Assembly: GCF_014673495.1 (NCBI RefSeq)
Contig: NZ_CP051006.1
Location: forward strand, 992,001 to 1,056,000
Origin: Streptomyces griseofuscus
GTDB taxonomy: Bacteria; Actinomycetota; Actinomycetes; Streptomycetales; Streptomycetaceae
Direction: 5' to 3'
DNA length: 64,000 nucleotides
In this document: piece by piece, positions 43,986 through 52,394 of the stretch
Layout: the number at the start of each line of letters is the position of its first letter
Position numbering within the stretch: the stretch's first letter is position 1
Made by a program: the position numbers and the translations under genes
Notes under the pieces: model-generated
The model's database searches: none
What the model saw: only the letters and a program-made list of their open reading frames with translations
What the model was told of the DNA's origin: nothing

Positions 43986-45188
43986 CTAGCCCTCGACCAG
44001 GGTCCGCAGACGGCACTGCGGGAACTCTCCCACGTCACACCGACGGTGCTACGAGCCACGCCCGAGACCGGCCCTCACGACGTCGCTCTCCTCTCCCCGC
44101 GGGGAACACTGCGTGTCGCCTCGGGCTCGCTGAAGCGAGGAGCCGAGGAGTGCCGCACGGCACTGGACTGGGCAGAGCACACAGAGTTTCGACGCTGTCC
44201 GACTTCACCCACGCACACCTGGCCATTGCGCAGTACCTTCTCGGGGACTGGGAGGACGTCCCGATCAGCTGCGAGCGGGGATTCGCCATCACCGCCAACG
44301 GCGAAGGGGACACGGCCGCCTACGCATGGGAGTACGCGGCTCTGTGCTGGCTCGCCGCCGGACGAGGCGAGTGGGCCGCGGCGCTGGAACACCTGCACGC
44401 CTTGGAGAACCGTCACCGACCGGGTGGACACCGCGCACACGTCTGCCTTGTGCGCGGCCAGCAGGGCGATCTACGCGCAGGCCCGCGGTGATCACCAGGC
44501 GATGCTGACTGCCTTGGAGCCGTTGGCACAGTCGAAGACGGGATGGGCCCGCCAATTGCAGGTGTACTGGCTGCCCCTGCACGCGGAGGCGCTCATCGGA
44601 CTGGGGCGGATGCGTGAGGCGGAGGCCGAGATCTCGCATCTGCGGGTCACCGCGGAGGACTTCCCCTGCCTGCGGGCGTCCGCGTCATGGCTGCCCGGCC
44701 GGCTGGCCTCGCATCGCGGGAACCTGGCGCTGGCCCGTACCACTTTCGAACAAGGGCTGGCGTCGCTCTACCAGACGGACGCACCCCTGCTTCACACCGC
44801 GCTGCTGGAGCACGACTACGGTCTGGTCCTGCGGCACTCGGGACACATGGCGGCCGCCGACAAGTGGCTCAACGAGGCACGTCAGCGACTGCGGAGGGTG
44901 CAGGCCCGGCCCTTCCTCGAACGCTGCGCCCAGGATCTTTCCCAACCGGCACAGCCCGCCACGACCACCCGCGAGGCCGTCGTCGTGCGGGAACTCAGCG
45001 CCCGAGAACGGGAGATCGCCCATCTCGTCGGCCGAGGACTTACCAACAAGGAGATCGGCAAGGAATTGTTCGTCAGCTCCAAGACCGTCGAATACCACCT
45101 CAGCCACGTCTACGAGAAGTTGGCCCTCACCAACCGGCGCGAACTCCGGGATCATGTCCAGCGCGGGATCCTCACTCAGGGGAACTGA
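43986..45188 (+). pseudogene. 3' part of a LuxR-family (LAL-like) regulator, IS-interrupted and frameshifted
   Basis: After the IS, the ORF reads LALDQGPQTALRELSHVTPT and onward to LDWAEHTEF, loses its frame near 44190, continues in another frame as LSDFTHAHLAIAQYLLGDWE and LHALEN, and returns to the first frame near 44409 (TVTDRVDTAHTSALCAASRA). From there it is intact to 45188: helical repeats, then a LuxR HTH, LSAREREIAHLVGRGLTNKE, IGKELFVSSKTVEYHLSHVY. The C-terminal half resembles large ATP-binding LuxR regulators; the ATPase half is absent here. One insertion and two compensating frameshifts make it a likely pseudogene. Confidence 0.75.
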
Positions 45189-45199
45189 GCCGCGGCCCG

Positions 45200-45340
45200 T
45201 GAACGGTTGCGGCCGGCCGGCAGCAGCTCGTGCGATGTCCGTGTACAGCAGCGCCGTTCCTTCCTCGGCAACAGCGGCTCGATCCGCTCCCACAGCTCGT
45301 CCGACACGATCCACGGTGATGCCCCCACAAGGTCGGACAA
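45200..45340 (-). pseudogene. N-terminal relic of another IS5-family transposase
   Basis: Starting at TTG 45340, the minus strand reads LSDLVGASPWIVSDELWERI and EPLLPRKER, which is the typical N-terminus of an IS5-group transposase. The family pattern is lost after about 32 residues. It lies in the 305-bp gap between the LuxR relic and the aldo/keto reductase; I see nothing else in that gap before 45450. Confidence 0.6.
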
Positions 45341-45455
45341 CGCTCAACTCGCCTGCCAGACACGGCGCTGAGCGGCACTCCGCCTCCCGTGGAATCTCTC
45401 AGTGATCGAGCGATGATCGGTCGTGCACGCCTCCGAATTCCGGACCGAGACGCAT

Positions 45456-45494
45456 TTGCGTTAAAGCGCACTCCAACTCCTAGGTTCGGAAGCA
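45456..45494 (+). promoter_or_regulatory. MerR-type promoter candidate with leaderless start
   Basis: TTGCGT (45456-45461) and TAGGTT (45481-45486) are spaced by 19 bp, longer than the usual 17. The spacer holds an imperfect dyad GTTAAAGCGCACTCCAAC (45460-45477, 13 of 18 positions symmetric). That layout is typical of promoters activated by MerR-family regulators. The -10 lies seven bases before the ATG, so the mRNA may be leaderless. Confidence 0.5.
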
Positions 45495-46504
45495 TGCGAT
45501 ACATCAAACTCGGAACGACCGGGCTGGAAGTCTCCGCCATCGCCCTCGGCTGCATGAGCTTCGGCGAGCCGGACCGGGGCGGCGAGCCCTGGTCGCTGGG
45601 CGCGGAGGCCAGCCGGGACATCATCAAGCAGGCCCTCGAGGCCGGCGTCAACTTCCTTGACACGGCCAACGGGTACAGCGCCGGAAGCAGCGAGGAGATC
45701 GTCGGTCAGGCGGTCAAGGACTTCACCCGGCGCGAGGAAGTCGTTCTCTCCACCAAGGTCTGGATGCGGATGCGCCCCGGCCCGAACGGCGCCGGGCTGT
45801 CCCGCAAGGCGATCTTCGCCGAGCTCGACGCCTCTCTGAAGCGACTGGGGACCGACTACATCGACCTGTACCAGATCCACCGCTGGGACTACGACACCCC
45901 GATCGAGGAAACCCTCGAGGCGCTGCACGACGCGGTCAGGTCCGGGAAGGTCCGCTACATCGGCGCCTCTTCCATGTACGCCTGGCAGTTCGCCAAGGCC
46001 CTGTACCTGGCTGACCTGAACGGCTGGACCCGGTTCGTGTCGATGCAGGACCACTACAACCTCATCCACCGGGAAGCGGAGCGGGAGATGCTCCCGCTCT
46101 GCGCCGACCAGGGCATCGGCGTGATCCCGTGGAGCCCGCTGGCGCGGGGCAGGCTGACGCGGGTCCGGGACATTGCCACGGCGCGTGCCGCGACGGACCC
46201 GGGCGGCAAGATCCTCTACCGCGACGGGGACCAGGCGGTGGCCGAGCGCGTCCACGAGATCGCGGGCAAGCGGGGTCTGTCCCCGGCCCAGGTCGCCCTG
46301 GCCTGGGTCATGCGCAACCCGGCGGTGACCTCGCCCATCGTCGGAGTCACCAAGCCGGCCCAGCTGGCCGACGCGGTCGCCGCTGTGGACGTCGAACTCG
46401 ACGAAGACGAGGCCGCCTACCTGGAGGAGCCCTACCAGCCGCACGAGGCCGCCTACCTGGAGGAGTCCTTCTACAAGCAGCAGCCTGCGGCGGCCTCCCG
46501 GTAG
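45494..46504 (+). CDS. aldo/keto reductase
   Basis: A 336-residue enzyme from ATG 45494 (MRYIKLGTTGLEVSAIALGC). The (beta/alpha)8 fold shows the catalytic tetrad: Asp56 and Tyr61 in FLDTANGYSAGSS, Lys88 in LSTKVW and His129 in LYQIHRWD. The NADPH-binding end has SPIVGVTKPAQL. It resembles the YajO/TAS-like subgroup, acting on aldehydes or ketones; substrate unknown. The C-terminus holds a tandem repeat, EAAYLEEPYQPH then EAAYLEESFYKQQ, where homologues normally end after one copy. It is the one intact metabolic gene within the decayed patch, with a MerR-like promoter. Confidence 0.88.
   Translation: MRYIKLGTTGLEVSAIALGCMSFGEPDRGGEPWSLGAEASRDIIKQALEAGVNFLDTANGYSAGSSEEIVGQAVKDFTRREEVVLSTKVWMRMRPGPNGAGLSRKAIFAELDASLKRLGTDYIDLYQIHRWDYDTPIEETLEALHDAVRSGKVRYIGASSMYAWQFAKALYLADLNGWTRFVSMQDHYNLIHREAEREMLPLCADQGIGVIPWSPLARGRLTRVRDIATARAATDPGGKILYRDGDQAVAERVHEIAGKRGLSPAQVALAWVMRNPAVTSPIVGVTKPAQLADAVAAVDVELDEDEAAYLEEPYQPHEAAYLEESFYKQQPAAASR
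46407..46465. repeat. 36-bp-period direct duplication at the 3' end of the reductase gene
   Basis: The 23-base sequence beginning ACGAGGCCGCCTACCTGG occurs at 46407-46429 and again at 46443-46465. The duplication is in frame and adds about 12 residues. Identity of the copies suggests a recent event. Confidence 0.8.
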
Positions 46505-47193
46505 CCCGGGCCACCACCGGGCCTTCGACGAGTTGTCGACCTCGGCCTTCACAGCTCTGTGGTCGGCCCGGCGGTGCGTGCCGGCGGCCGCGCGCAACCG
46601 CATGACCCGCGCGCTGCGCGGGCGGGCCGATATGGGACCGGAGCGTTCGGTTTGGCTCCCGGCCGTGAAGCAGCGGAGCAATCACGTGCCGCGCGCGGGT
46701 CCACGACGAAACGCCGTCCGCACCGCGGCCCCGTCTGGGCCCGCGGACCTCGGACCGGGGTGCGCCCGCTGCTGGAGATCGGCGTGCACGACGCCGACTG
46801 CCGCGCCCCCCAAGACACTGCCCATCAGGCCGCGCGAGAGCGGCCGTTGCCGGTACGCATCAGCGGCTCGCCGCGCAGGAAGGTGAAGCCCTCGCCGAAT
46901 CTCCGTCAGCAGCCTGGTCCCGTTTCCCCGGCCGGCGAAGGGACTTCCTCGATCGCGTGCCCCATGCCGCGAGACAGCGCGGTGATCACCGATCCGAGGG
47001 TTGAGCGAAATGGGTCTGAAGGGTGTCGGCGGGTGCCCTGATCTTCGGCGGGGGAGCACCATGGGGCCCCGGCGACCGTGGGGTCGGGACAGGGCTCCGG
47101 GGCGCACCATGACACGGCGGACGCGAGTCGCGGGAGCATTCCCCTGCGGTCCCCTGCCCGAGTGCTGAACGGGCGATCCTGACCGGTGTACGG
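46505..47193. other. region without an intact gene
   Basis: About 690 bases with only unsupported frames. One minus-strand segment near 46862-46912 reads FGEGFTFLRGEPLMRT, which faintly recalls a loop of MFS transporters, but flanking sequence does not extend the match. It seems to be decayed DNA between the reductase gene and a decarboxylase relic. Confidence 0.45.
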
Positions 47194-47408
47194 TCACCGG
47201 GGCCGCGGGCGTCGTCCCGCGTCGCGGGCGGTTACGAGTGCGGACAGGATTCCGGCCGAGCCGCCGGAGGCGAAGCAGCCGCCCATCTGAGCCGGCATCC
47301 CGGGTCCGCGATCAGCCGCGAGACCTGGTTCTTTGCGGCGATCGGTCCGGAGGCGAGTTGCCAGGAGACGCCTTGGACGGACGAGCAGGAGACGAGCATG
47401 TCGAACAA
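47194..47408 (-). pseudogene. fragment of a PLP-dependent (group II) decarboxylase
   Basis: On the minus strand one frame reads LFDMLVSCSSVQGVSWQLAS and GPIAAKNQVSRLIADPG, then another frame continues GMPAQMGGCFASGGSAGILS and ALVTARDAGRR. The joined sequence matches the aromatic-amino-acid/glutamate-type decarboxylase block AAENQ...LADLAG...GGCFVSGGSAGNLSALV. The lysine-containing active site and the rest of the enzyme (about 350 residues) are missing. One frameshift and large deletions make it a relic. Confidence 0.55.
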
Positions 47409-47598
47409 ACCGCGGCTGGGGTGGCACGGTCGTCCCTGAATTCAACCGTGCTGCGAACCCGCCGCGCGCCTACACGGACCTGGCGGCCTGCCCGCTGCCG
47501 CCGGCCGGGAACCGGATGCCGGTGACGATCGAGGCGGGGCCGAGGATCCCCCGCGAGCGGGGCGGCCCGCGCCCCTTACGGCATCGCCCCGCGCGGGA

Positions 47599-49278
47599 TC
47601 ACTTCTGCCAACCCACCGTCTCCGGAAGCGGGTTGTAGAAGATGGTCGCGCCGACGTTGGCGAGGCCCTTCTTCACGCCGTAGGTCGAGGGGCCGCTGAA
47701 CAGCGGGAGGAAGGCGTACTGGCGCAGCGCCTCGCGCTCGACCTGGTTGGCCGCCGCGGCCTGCTGGTCGAGGTCGGCGATCTCGGTGGTGGCGCGGATC
47801 TTCTTGTCCAGCGCGGGCGTGCCCGCGCCGGTGATGTTGGAGTCGCGGTCGGAGCAGTAGAAGTCGCACAGGTAGCGGGCGCCGAACGGGTCCATCGAGC
47901 GGTTGCCCGACAGGAACAGGTCGAACTTGCGGTCGCTGAGGATCTTGGAGAAGTCCGACTCGTCGGCCTTCCTGATGTCGAGGCGGATGCCGACCGACTT
48001 CAGCATCGCCGCGAAGGCGCCCGCGGTCGCCTTGTCCAGCGGGTTGTCGCCGAGGAGCGTGTAGCCGATTTCGAGCTTCTTGCCGTCCTTGGCGCGTACG
48101 CCGTCGCTCCCGGGCTTCCAGCCGGCCGCGTCGAGTGCCTTCTTCGCGTCGTCCGGGGCGTACTTCAGTACGGCCGAGACGTTGTCCTGGTAGCCCTTCT
48201 GGAAGCTGTAGAGGATGGCGGAGCCGGGCAGCGGCTCCTTGTAGTCCAGGCCCTGGAACTGGATCTTCGCGATCTGGGAGCGGTCGACGCTCTCCTCGAT
48301 GGCCTTGCGCACGGTGAGGTCGGCGAGGAGGGGGGACTTGGAGTTCAGGTAGAGCGAGTACTCGAAGGGGCTGCCGCCGCTGCGGATCTCCGTGCCCGGG
48401 AGCCCCTTGATCTGCTTGAGGCTCTCGGCGTCGACCGCGGAGACGTTGTCCACCTGCCCGTTCTTGAAGGCGTTGACCGCGGCGGTCGACTCCAGGTTGA
48501 CGTAGATGCGCTTGTCGAGCTTGCCCTTCTTGCCCCACCACTTCGGGTTGCGGACGAAGGTGATGTCACCCGAGTGCGTGTCCCAGCTGCCGACCGTGTA
48601 CGGCCCGGCGCCCCACTCCGGATGCGCCTTCTTGACGTACGCCTTGTTGAAGTTCTCGACCGTCGCGGCCTTGGGGTGCAGGAAGGTGGTGAAGAGGCTC
48701 GACCAGGAGGGGTACACCCCCTTGAAGGTGATCACGGCCTGCTTGGCGTTCTTGCCCTGCTCGACCGAGGTGATCTGGTCGTATCCGTCCGTGGAGGAGG
48801 CGGCGTACGCCTTGTTCGAGCCGTTGTCGGCCTTCCAGGTGGCCTCGATCGCGGTCCAGTCGATGGGGGTGCCGTCGTTGAAGACGGCCTTGGGGTTGAT
48901 GGTGAGCGTGACCTTCTGGTTGCCGCCCGCCACGGAGACCTTCACATCGCTGAAGTAGTCCGGGTTGTACTGCACTTCACCGGTCGGCGAGTAGGTGATC
49001 GCGTCGGCGTTGTACCAGGACCAGACGCGGGACGCCGTCAGCGTGGAATTGACGTTGAACGGATTGCCCTGGTCGTCGAAGGTCCCGACCGAGGTGTATG
49101 TGCCGCCGTCCTTGATCCGGTCGTACGGCGTCGGGGCGTAGTCGGCGACGGACGACGCGGCCTTGGGGGTGTTCTTCGTGTCCGATCCGGCGGAGTCCTT
49201 CCCCGAGGACTGGCACGCGGTGGCGGTGACGGCGATGGCGGCGATCAGGGCGACGGGCAGGGCCAGTCTGGTGCGCAT
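47599..49278 (-). CDS. peptide ABC transporter substrate-binding lipoprotein (SBP family 5)
   Basis: A 559-residue protein. The start is ATG 49278 (MRTRLALPVALIAAIAVTAT), with AAGGA upstream. The signal ends in TATAC, a lipobox, so the protein is anchored outside the membrane by lipid. The mature part shows the family 5 pattern: TYTSVGTFDDQGNPFNVNST, VTLTINPKAVFNDGTPIDWT, GAGPYTVGSWDTHSGDITFV and DARK-like C-terminal lobe (DIRKADESDFSKILSDRKFD). It should bind oligopeptides or a peptide-like ligand and deliver it to the permeases encoded upstream in the same operon. It is the last gene of the four-gene set. Confidence 0.9.
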   Translation of the reverse strand: MRTRLALPVALIAAIAVTATACQSSGKDSAGSDTKNTPKAASSVADYAPTPYDRIKDGGTYTSVGTFDDQGNPFNVNSTLTASRVWSWYNADAITYSPTGEVQYNPDYFSDVKVSVAGGNQKVTLTINPKAVFNDGTPIDWTAIEATWKADNGSNKAYAASSTDGYDQITSVEQGKNAKQAVITFKGVYPSWSSLFTTFLHPKAATVENFNKAYVKKAHPEWGAGPYTVGSWDTHSGDITFVRNPKWWGKKGKLDKRIYVNLESTAAVNAFKNGQVDNVSAVDAESLKQIKGLPGTEIRSGGSPFEYSLYLNSKSPLLADLTVRKAIEESVDRSQIAKIQFQGLDYKEPLPGSAILYSFQKGYQDNVSAVLKYAPDDAKKALDAAGWKPGSDGVRAKDGKKLEIGYTLLGDNPLDKATAGAFAAMLKSVGIRLDIRKADESDFSKILSDRKFDLFLSGNRSMDPFGARYLCDFYCSDRDSNITGAGTPALDKKIRATTEIADLDQQAAAANQVEREALRQYAFLPLFSGPSTYGVKKGLANVGATIFYNPLPETVGWQK

Positions 49279-49376
49279 GGTGGAGGGTTCCTTCGGAAGG
49301 CGGGCGGAGACGGGTGGGGGCGGGAAGGTCGGTGCGGCCGGCGGGACCGGCGGGGGCCTCGATGCGGGGCCCGGGC

Positions 49377-51461
49377 TCAGACGCCGTGGCAGGCGTACCG
49401 GTGGCCGGGAAGTCCGGGCGCCGCGGTGAGCGCGGGGGGCTGGGTACGGCAGCGGTGCCGCAGTTCCTCGTCGGCGAGCCGGTACAGCGGGCAGCGGTCG
49501 ACGAAGACGCACCCCTCGGGCAGGCGCGCGGCGCTGGGCTGTTCGCCCTCCAGGACGACGCGTTCGCGGGCGCGTTCGCGCTCCGGGTCGGGTATCGGGA
49601 TCGCCGACAGCAGCGCCCGGGTGTAGGGGTGCTTCGGATCGGCGAAGATCGCCTCGGTGTCCCCGGTCTCCACGATGTGCCCCAGGTACATCACGGCGAT
49701 GCGATCGGAGATGTACCGGATCACGGCCAGATCGTGGGCGACCACCAGGTAGGCGAGGCCGAGTTCCCGCTTGAGCCGCGCCAGCAGGTTGATCACCCCG
49801 GCCTGTACCGAGACGTCCAGCGCGGACAGCGGCTCGTCGAGCGCGAGCAGCTTGGGCTCCGTCGCCAACGCGCGGGCGATGCCGACCCGTTGGCGCTGGC
49901 CGCCGGAGAGCGCGGCCGGGAAGCGGTCGCTCATCGAGTCGTCCAGGCCCACCAGGGCCAGCAGTTCGCGGACGCGTGCGCGGATCGACTCGCGATCGCG
50001 GCCGATCGCCCGCAGGGGCTCGGCCAGCAGATGGAAGACGGGCAGCCGGGGGTCCAGCGCCCCCAGGGGGTCCTGCATGACGATCTGTACGTCCTGCCGC
50101 AGCTCGCGTGCCCGCGCGCCGGAGGTGATGGTGCCGACGTCGACGCCGGAGATCTCGATGCGGCCGCCTTCGGGCCGGGTGAGCCGCAGTATCTCCATCA
50201 GCGTGGTGGTCTTGCCGCTGCCGGACTCGCCCACCAGGCCGAGGGTCTCACCGGCGCGCAGTTCGAAGCCGACCCCGTTGACGGCGCGCAGCGTGCCGAC
50301 CCGGCGCTTGAGAAGGGCGCCCTTGGTGACCGGGAACGTCTTGACGAGGTCCGAGACGCGGAGCACCACCTCGCCGGCATCGGCGGGACGCGCGGGTGCC
50401 GGTGGGTCGGCGGGCGCGGCATCGCCCGCCGGATCCAGGGATCCCTCGGCGATCTCGGTGGCGCGCAGGCAGGCCACGTCCCCGTGCCCGGCGACATGGC
50501 TCAGCTCCGGTTCGCCGGAGCGGCACGCGTCGAGGGCGACGGCGCACCGGGGTGCGAAGGGGCAGCCGTCCGGGAGGCCCACCAGGGCGGGCGGTTCGCC
50601 GCCGATCGGGACCAGGGGGCGCCGGGCGCCGCCGTCGACGGTCGGTACGGCGGCCAGCAGCCGCGCGGTGTACGGCATCGTCGGCCGTCGGAAGAGCTCC
50701 TGGACACCGGCGCGTTCCACGAACCGGCCCGCGTACATGACGGCGACGTCGTCCGCGTGGCCGGCGACGACCCCGAGATCGTGGGTGATCAGGACGAGTC
50801 CGGCGCCGGTCTCCCGCTGTGCGAGCCGCAGTACGTCGAGGATCTGGGCCTGCACGGTGACGTCGAGCGCGGTGGTGGGTTCGTCGGCCACCAGCACGGA
50901 GGGGCGGTTGGCGATGGCCATGGCGATGACCACGCGCTGGCGCATGCCGCCGGAGAACTCGTGCGGGAATGCGGTGGCCCGGCCGCGCGGGTCGGGGATG
51001 CCCACCAGATCGAGGAGTTGTACGGCCTGTTCCCAGGCGGACCGTTTCGTCAGATCCTGGTGGACCCGCAGGGCGTCGGACAGCAGCCGGCCCACCGAGA
51101 AGATCGGGGTGAGGGCGGACAGCGGGTCCTGGAAGACCATGCCGATGGAGTTGCCGCGGATCTTGGACAGGGCACGGTCGTCGAGGCCGATCAGGTCCTG
51201 TCCTGCGAGCAGCACCTGGCCGCGCAGGTCGGCGGTGGGCGGCAGCAGCCCCATGATGCCCATCGCGGTGGCGGACTTGCCCGAGCCGGACTCGCCGACG
51301 ATGCACAGGGTGCGGCCGGGCAGCAGGTCGAAGTCCACCCCGCGCACCGCCTCGACGGTGCCCGCCTCGGAGGGGAAGGAGATCCGCAGATCCCGCACGG
51401 ACAGGACGGGATCCGGGCCGACGGCCGGGGCCGGGGTCGGCAGGGGGGTCGCGAGGGTCAT
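49377..51461 (-). CDS. fused dipeptide/oligopeptide ABC transporter ATPase (DppD-DppF type)
   Basis: A 694-residue protein holding two complete ATPase domains, which in many bacteria are separate. Domain 1 (about 17-330): Walker A GESGSGKSA, signature FSGGMRQRVV, Walker B VLVADEPTTALD, then an Fe-S-like Cys region CPFAPRCAVALDAC. Domain 2 (about 365-690): Walker A GESGSGKTT, signature LSGGQRQRVG, Walker B LLALDEPLSALD, and CVFVDRCPLY. The cysteine-rich tails are the oligo_HPY type. It powers peptide import on the cytoplasmic face. The start overlaps the permease stop by 4 bp (ATGA), suggesting coupled translation. Confidence 0.92.
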   Translation of the reverse strand: MTLATPLPTPAPAVGPDPVLSVRDLRISFPSEAGTVEAVRGVDFDLLPGRTLCIVGESGSGKSATAMGIMGLLPPTADLRGQVLLAGQDLIGLDDRALSKIRGNSIGMVFQDPLSALTPIFSVGRLLSDALRVHQDLTKRSAWEQAVQLLDLVGIPDPRGRATAFPHEFSGGMRQRVVIAMAIANRPSVLVADEPTTALDVTVQAQILDVLRLAQRETGAGLVLITHDLGVVAGHADDVAVMYAGRFVERAGVQELFRRPTMPYTARLLAAVPTVDGGARRPLVPIGGEPPALVGLPDGCPFAPRCAVALDACRSGEPELSHVAGHGDVACLRATEIAEGSLDPAGDAAPADPPAPARPADAGEVVLRVSDLVKTFPVTKGALLKRRVGTLRAVNGVGFELRAGETLGLVGESGSGKTTTLMEILRLTRPEGGRIEISGVDVGTITSGARARELRQDVQIVMQDPLGALDPRLPVFHLLAEPLRAIGRDRESIRARVRELLALVGLDDSMSDRFPAALSGGQRQRVGIARALATEPKLLALDEPLSALDVSVQAGVINLLARLKRELGLAYLVVAHDLAVIRYISDRIAVMYLGHIVETGDTEAIFADPKHPYTRALLSAIPIPDPERERARERVVLEGEQPSAARLPEGCVFVDRCPLYRLADEELRHRCRTQPPALTAAPGLPGHRYACHGV

Positions 51462-52393
51462 CGTCGGCCTCCCGCCGAGGTCACCGACGTGGGGTCGAGG
51501 GCGTCGCGCAGGCCGTCGCCGATGAAGGTCATCGACACGGTGAGCAGCACGACCAGTCCGGCGGGGAAGGCGAAGAGCCAGGGGGCGCTGGTGATGGTGC
51601 TCGCGCCGTCCGCGAGCATCGTGCCGAGCGACACATCCGGGGTCTGGACGCCGAATCCCAGGAACGAGAGGGCAGTTTCGCTGAGCACGGTGGCCACGAC
51701 GCCGAGCGTCAGATTGACGATCAGCAGGGAGCCGAGGTTGGGGATGATGTGGCGGAGGATGATCCGCAGCGGTCCGACGCCCATGAACTCGGCCGCCTTC
51801 ACATAGTCCCGTTCGCGCAGCGAGGTCGAGACGGACCAGATCACCCGCGCGGTGGACATCCAGCCGAACACGGTGAGCACGATGATCAGGACCCGCCAGT
51901 CGCCGGCCAGCCGGTGGGAGACCAGGGCGAGGATGAGGAACGAGGGGACGATCAGCAGGAAGTGGATGACGGCGAGGGTCACCCGCTCCACACGGCCCCC
52001 GAAGTAGGCGGCGCCGGAGCCGATGATCGCGGCGAGGACGATGGTCAGTGCCGACACGCTCACGGCGATCGTCAGGGAGCGCTGGAGCCCGTGCACGGCG
52101 CAGGCGTAGATGTCGTTGCCGCCCTGGTTGGTGCCGAACCAGTGCAGGCCGCTCGGGGGCTGGGTCAGGGCGGTGAAGTCGGTGTCGGTGTACGTGTAGG
52201 AGGTGAGCCGGCCGCCGAGGGCCGCGAACAGCACCAGCAGGACGAGGATCACCACTCCGGCGACGGCGAGGCGGTTGCGCAGGAAGCGCCGCAGATAGAG
52301 CCGGCCGAGACCGAGGTTCGCCTGCTTCCGCGCGACGGCCGCCGGTTCGGGGCTCAGCTCCGCGGGTGGGTGGGCGGAGGTGTCGATGGTCAT
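51458..52393 (-). CDS. peptide ABC transporter permease (DppC type)
   Basis: A 311-residue permease with about six helices, starting MTIDTSAHPPAELSPEPAAV. The N-terminal basic segment LYLRRFLRNRLAVAGVVILV is the OppC N-domain. The EAA loop for contact with the ATPase is EFMGVGPLRIILRHIIPNLG, in the usual position. It forms the membrane channel with the DppB-type partner. Its start is one base from the stop of the upstream permease and its stop overlaps the ATPase start. Confidence 0.92.
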   Translation of the reverse strand: MTIDTSAHPPAELSPEPAAVARKQANLGLGRLYLRRFLRNRLAVAGVVILVLLVLFAALGGRLTSYTYTDTDFTALTQPPSGLHWFGTNQGGNDIYACAVHGLQRSLTIAVSVSALTIVLAAIIGSGAAYFGGRVERVTLAVIHFLLIVPSFLILALVSHRLAGDWRVLIIVLTVFGWMSTARVIWSVSTSLRERDYVKAAEFMGVGPLRIILRHIIPNLGSLLIVNLTLGVVATVLSETALSFLGFGVQTPDVSLGTMLADGASTITSAPWLFAFPAGLVVLLTVSMTFIGDGLRDALDPTSVTSAGGRR

Positions 52394-52394
52394 G

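Larger units (their letters stand above)
43042..43989. repeat. CTAG target-site duplication flanking an IS element
   Basis: CTAG occurs at 43042-43045 directly before the left inverted repeat and at 43986-43989 directly after the right one. IS5-family elements of the IS427 type favour such short A/T-centred targets, so this looks like a genuine 4-bp duplication from one insertion. Confidence 0.75.

Noticed and set aside
46862..46912. MFS transporter relic (FGEGFTFLRGEPLMRT)
   Set aside because: The resemblance covers only about 16 residues and flanking frames do not extend it.
47409..47598. Tiny ORF at 47398 (MSNKPRLGWHGRP) with an AGGAGACG site
   Set aside because: It is only 13 codons and overlaps the decarboxylase relic on the other strand; the site match is probably chance.
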